A stretch of 7,720 bases of DNA from an uncultured Collinsella sp. Lineage in GTDB: Bacteria; Actinomycetota; Coriobacteriia; Coriobacteriales; Coriobacteriaceae. Below, in pieces: positions 6,601 to 7,720 of the stretch. A program made the position numbers and the translations under genes. The notes below the pieces were generated by a model. It saw only the letters and a list, made by a program, of their open reading frames with translations, searched no databases and was not told where the DNA came from. The stretch spans positions 1 to 7,720 of the forward strand of contig URVK01000065.1 in assembly GCA_900551305.1 (NCBI GenBank), given 5' to 3'. Within the stretch, counting starts at the first letter, position 1. The number at the start of each line of letters is the position of its first letter.

Positions 6601-7088
6601 AGAATTCCGACAACACGAAGAAAACTTTTCAGCCCATATATACATATACTTCTGGGTCGGAAAACCCTCAGAAAGTAAAGTTCGATCCGGTACAAATCGG
6701 CCCACTAGGAGTTGATGAGCTCGATAGCAATCAGCAGGCGCAGTTCACCTACTACATCTGTGAATGCCCCGCCCGCAAGGACGATGGCACCAAGCACGAG
6801 GGCTACACCAACGACACCAAGACTTTCAAGGTTGTGGTGACGGCAAAGGATGACGGCAACGGACATCTGACCTGCACGCCGGCCTACTACGAGGTCGACG
6901 CCAACGGCGCGGAAAGCAAGACCGATGACCCCACCTTCACCAACACCTACTCCACCTCTTTACCCCTTTCTGGTATGTCGGGCGTCACTCTGACGTACCT
7001 TGCCGGCGCGGCGGTGCTTTGCGCTGCTGCGGCCTGGATGCACATTCGTCGTAAGGCGAATGCGAAGGGAGGTAAGCGTCGTGAATAA
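3636..7088 (+). CDS. Large sortase-anchored beta-helix adhesin / ancillary (tip) pilin
   Basis: This is an 1150-residue surface protein expected to be exported by Sec and linked to the cell wall or a pilus by sortase. It has a long signal peptide (hydrophobic core 18-37, likely cleavage after AIA at 45), then an acidic Ser/Thr/Asp/Glu-rich linker (46-135). From about 140 comes a right-handed beta-helix, starting with the typical TTIDLAGCML strand and continuing as Gly-rich rungs at about 296-616 (motifs such as SGGVVAGN, GGGVF, TGGTIAGN), with an EF-hand-like DKDNDGEIE at 491-499. After a less repetitive insert and a last rung near 748-766 come two Spy0128/FctA-like isopeptide domains: about 773-957 (candidate K783, E863, N957) and about 966-1105 (candidate K972 or K973, E1043 in YICEC, N1103 in FTNTY). 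The C-terminus has LPLSG (1109-1113), a membrane segment (1117-1137) and a basic tail. The mature part carries 14 cysteines. Its 3' end overlaps the pilin gene by 8 bases. The ligand is unknown; a tip adhesin role is inferred from order and architecture. Confidence 0.88.
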   Translation: MKANSEKTKQSKKATRRVLAGVLCGASVLSLVLSLVMPPISQAIANDGQAGSTEETVTAGGSSTESTDVENTNNVDTENQNSDETEGDETGDDALRAAPLSDDTGAESAAQPADAKPSDDETNDESAIAPANVSADDYTKVKGNVANQFTDGGKFRLTDSAYSDTQIAITKDTTIDLAGCMLYNYHGVYNDRTPDSFFVVQSGAKLTIEDSGNKDLGKKTIDEQTQVPTSAGQLATMEWGKGNGSNSGTPKSLTYYETKSVPNSDCLGTTETTYKHVVTGFGAIDAASDSGSVKYVVEVEAGCTLNLEGGMITTAANLGDDGHVIFSRGAVNISGGYVTNGNGGGWGGGLCIAGQNPSLEMSGGVVAGNKAASGGGVFADNGATLNLAGGIISGNATYDKAINNGENTRDGGYGGGVYTKGAKVTISGSACITNNRVDARITDIDNLGNNGLLGGGGIACTHDGQYHLTGGFVTANYSYEAGGGVYAGFYDKDNDGEIEKITFKMTGGTIAGNVADNAEGGGLRVAGGDSAGTMATINASDTGRVYITNNKTNTGSTKDRGGDWGGGGVFIQKGGRLNIFKTLITNNRAGGWGGGIGACPTGQTIVSHSNGAAIYGNDDNVDQDGNKLTTVDQNGNKVPTYHYSAGGDGKKEDHDEDNYVTSTFQTSGHKDFFLVRNKNGADKTIAVVLGKMLGGESAGWQGTCDGETITIDANGGAEAKWMFGLAANPSDAAKSYAQRDATTIISGNYSYTHGGGIMTNGDLVVGKVEALNVYPAIKVKANKVFMKDGKAQSLAGHGYRFKLLGKAAGTGEEPYWDTNGKLQASGCEATSEFTVNTEEKIGEIVIDTAANYQSGDCDLYLVEVPIEEKGTKFDKSIYKIHVDVSDQPVEETDLLGIKIRRHAVNTSTSKVYVKKEGETVFKWCDKPADFYKWSVDSADRAVSTVTIGNDSNPAFTNVPYQTVGSWTPQVTKKVDGGEMKNFKFELYAENSDNTKKTFQPIYTYTSGSENPQKVKFDPVQIGPLGVDELDSNQQAQFTYYICECPARKDDGTKHEGYTNDTKTFKVVVTAKDDGNGHLTCTPAYYEVDANGAESKTDDPTFTNTYSTSLPLSGMSGVTLTYLAGAAVLCAAAAWMHIRRKANAKGGKRRE
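4998..5005 (+). repeat. Poly-G tract (8 G) inside the adhesin gene
   Basis: Eight consecutive G at 4998-5005 encode part of a Gly run (G455-G457 follow a GGT codon). One extra G gives a TGA at 5072-5074; one fewer gives a TAA at 5038-5040. Either would truncate the protein in the beta-helix, removing both isopeptide domains and the sorting signal. This is the form of a slipped-strand contingency tract, though 8 G is near the short end for one. Confidence 0.75.
5496..5546 (+). repeat. Short tandem duplication within the adhesin (VDQ[DN]GNK)
   Basis: A 21-base unit at 5496-5516 is repeated at 5526-5546 with one G-to-A difference (period 30 bases). It encodes VDQDGNK LTT VDQNGNK. It is located in the insert after the Gly-rich rungs. 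The near identity at DNA level suggests a recent duplication. Confidence 0.7.
7065..7072 (+). promoter_or_regulatory. Ribosome binding site for the pilin, inside the adhesin gene
   Basis: AAGGGAGG lies eight bases before the GTG at 7081 and within the codons of the basic tail of the adhesin. It fixes the GTG start and, with the 8-base overlap, points to translational coupling of the two subunits. Confidence 0.8.
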
Positions 7089-7720
7089 GAAAGTTTGCTC
7101 CTTCCCGATCTTGTTTGCGCTGCTTGCCCTCCTGATCGGCACCTGCGCGGTTGTGTTCCCCGCTTCCGCGCAGGCCGCGCCGACCTCGACCGGTTCCATC
7201 ACGGTGAGCGGCACCGTGGCGAGCAGCTACGACGCCTACCAGATCTTTAGCGCCAACGTCGTCGACGGCGACAGCGACGCCAAGATCGCCACCGACCTCA
7301 CCTGGGCAAGCGACGCCGTGCGCGACGCCGCGCTGCCTGTGCTGCACAGCGCCGGCATGCCCAAATCCCAGACCACCGCGCAGGAAGCTGCCGAGTGGCT
7401 CAACACCGATTCTCACCTTACGAGCGCGCTGAGCGCACAGCTCGCTCGTTCCCTCCAGAGCTCTGGCGCCGTGCCCGTGACCCTTAACGCGGGCACGGCG
7501 GCCGAGCTGCCCTGCGGCTACTGGCTCATCGTCGCCGACGACGACGTCATCGCCCAGGGCGAGGTCGGCACCGCGCCGATCATGGCCCTGGTTGGCGGCA
7601 GCGCCGTCACCGTCAAGCCCAAGGCCGCGACCCCCAAGGTCGCCAAGCACGTGCTGGAGGACGGCACCGCCGCCTGGCAGAAGGCCGCCGACGCCACGGT
7701 CGCCGACGACCTGTACTGGC
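7081..7720 (+). CDS. Isopeptide-forming fimbrial (major) pilin, 3' end missing
   Basis: The visible 213 residues match the N-terminal half of a Gram-positive SpaA/FimA-type shaft pilin, which is exported, polymerised by a pilus-specific sortase and fixed by internal Lys-Asn isopeptide bonds. The signal peptide is about 1-32 (hydrophobic 8-26, cleavage near AQA). The mature start reads GSITVSGTVASSYDAYQIF, the usual first strand of these pilins. The N-terminal domain ends in VTVKPK (176-181), which fits the VxVxPK pilin motif; K181 is the candidate lysine that sortase joins to the next subunit. The following VAKHVLEDG contains K189 at the place of the isopeptide lysine of the next domain, and WQKAADATVADDLYW resembles the strand where relatives have an IGD element (here ADD). 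It begins with GTG overlapping the adhesin stop region and has clearly higher GC than most of the adhesin gene. A second half, an LPxTG-type signal and a sortase gene are expected beyond the window. Confidence 0.87.
   Translation, partial: MNKKVCSFPILFALLALLIGTCAVVFPASAQAAPTSTGSITVSGTVASSYDAYQIFSANVVDGDSDAKIATDLTWASDAVRDAALPVLHSAGMPKSQTTAQEAAEWLNTDSHLTSALSAQLARSLQSSGAVPVTLNAGTAAELPCGYWLIVADDDVIAQGEVGTAPIMALVGGSAVTVKPKAATPKVAKHVLEDGTAAWQKAADATVADDLYW

Noticed and set aside
6985..7650. 221-residue minus-strand reading frame opposite the pilin
   Set aside because: It is a Gly/Arg/Ala-rich shadow frame that crosses the adhesin-pilin junction; the + strand has a signal peptide, pilin motif and ribosome site.

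Overview
The window looks like a piece of a high-GC Gram-positive gut actinobacterium of the Coriobacteriia, most likely Collinsella or a close relative. This rests on GC-rich codon use, purine-rich Shine-Dalgarno sites, a sortase-anchored pilus locus and the style of the intergenic repeats. Genus is an inference; no rRNA or other marker is present. All genes lie on the + strand.

Layout. (1) 1-527: the 3' part of mobB, molybdenum cofactor guanylation accessory GTPase. (2) 793-2079: a 12-helix-type MFS permease of unknown substrate. (3) 2302-3186: a Cof-type HAD-IIB phosphatase whose last codons are frameshifted, so a normal C-terminus is visible in the +1 frame ending at 3130. (4) 3187-3635: a 449-base AT-rich region with no gene but several palindromes, a 5'-UTR hairpin and promoter-like elements. 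(5) 3636-7088: a 1150-residue cell-wall-anchored adhesin or tip pilin with a signal peptide, acidic linker, glycine-rich right-handed beta-helix, two Spy0128/FctA-like isopeptide domains and an LPLSG sorting signal. (6) 7081-7720 and beyond: an isopeptide-forming major pilin, overlapping the adhesin by 8 bases and cut by the window edge.

Genes 1 to 3 are unrelated housekeeping or accessory functions separated by intergenic repeats. Four hairpins in those gaps share a loop beginning GGGG[AC]CAGG, and one further gap holds a 65-base element with perfect 19-base terminal inverted repeats. Genes 5 and 6 form one operon: a large ancillary subunit is made first and the shaft pilin is translationally coupled behind it. 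A pilus-specific sortase would be expected downstream, outside the window.

The most interesting signals are an 8-G homopolymer inside the adhesin gene, where either a gain or a loss of one G gives an early stop before the wall anchor (a candidate phase-variation switch); the palindrome-rich AT-rich control region ahead of it; the unusual cysteine content of the exported adhesin; and the shared-loop hairpin family.
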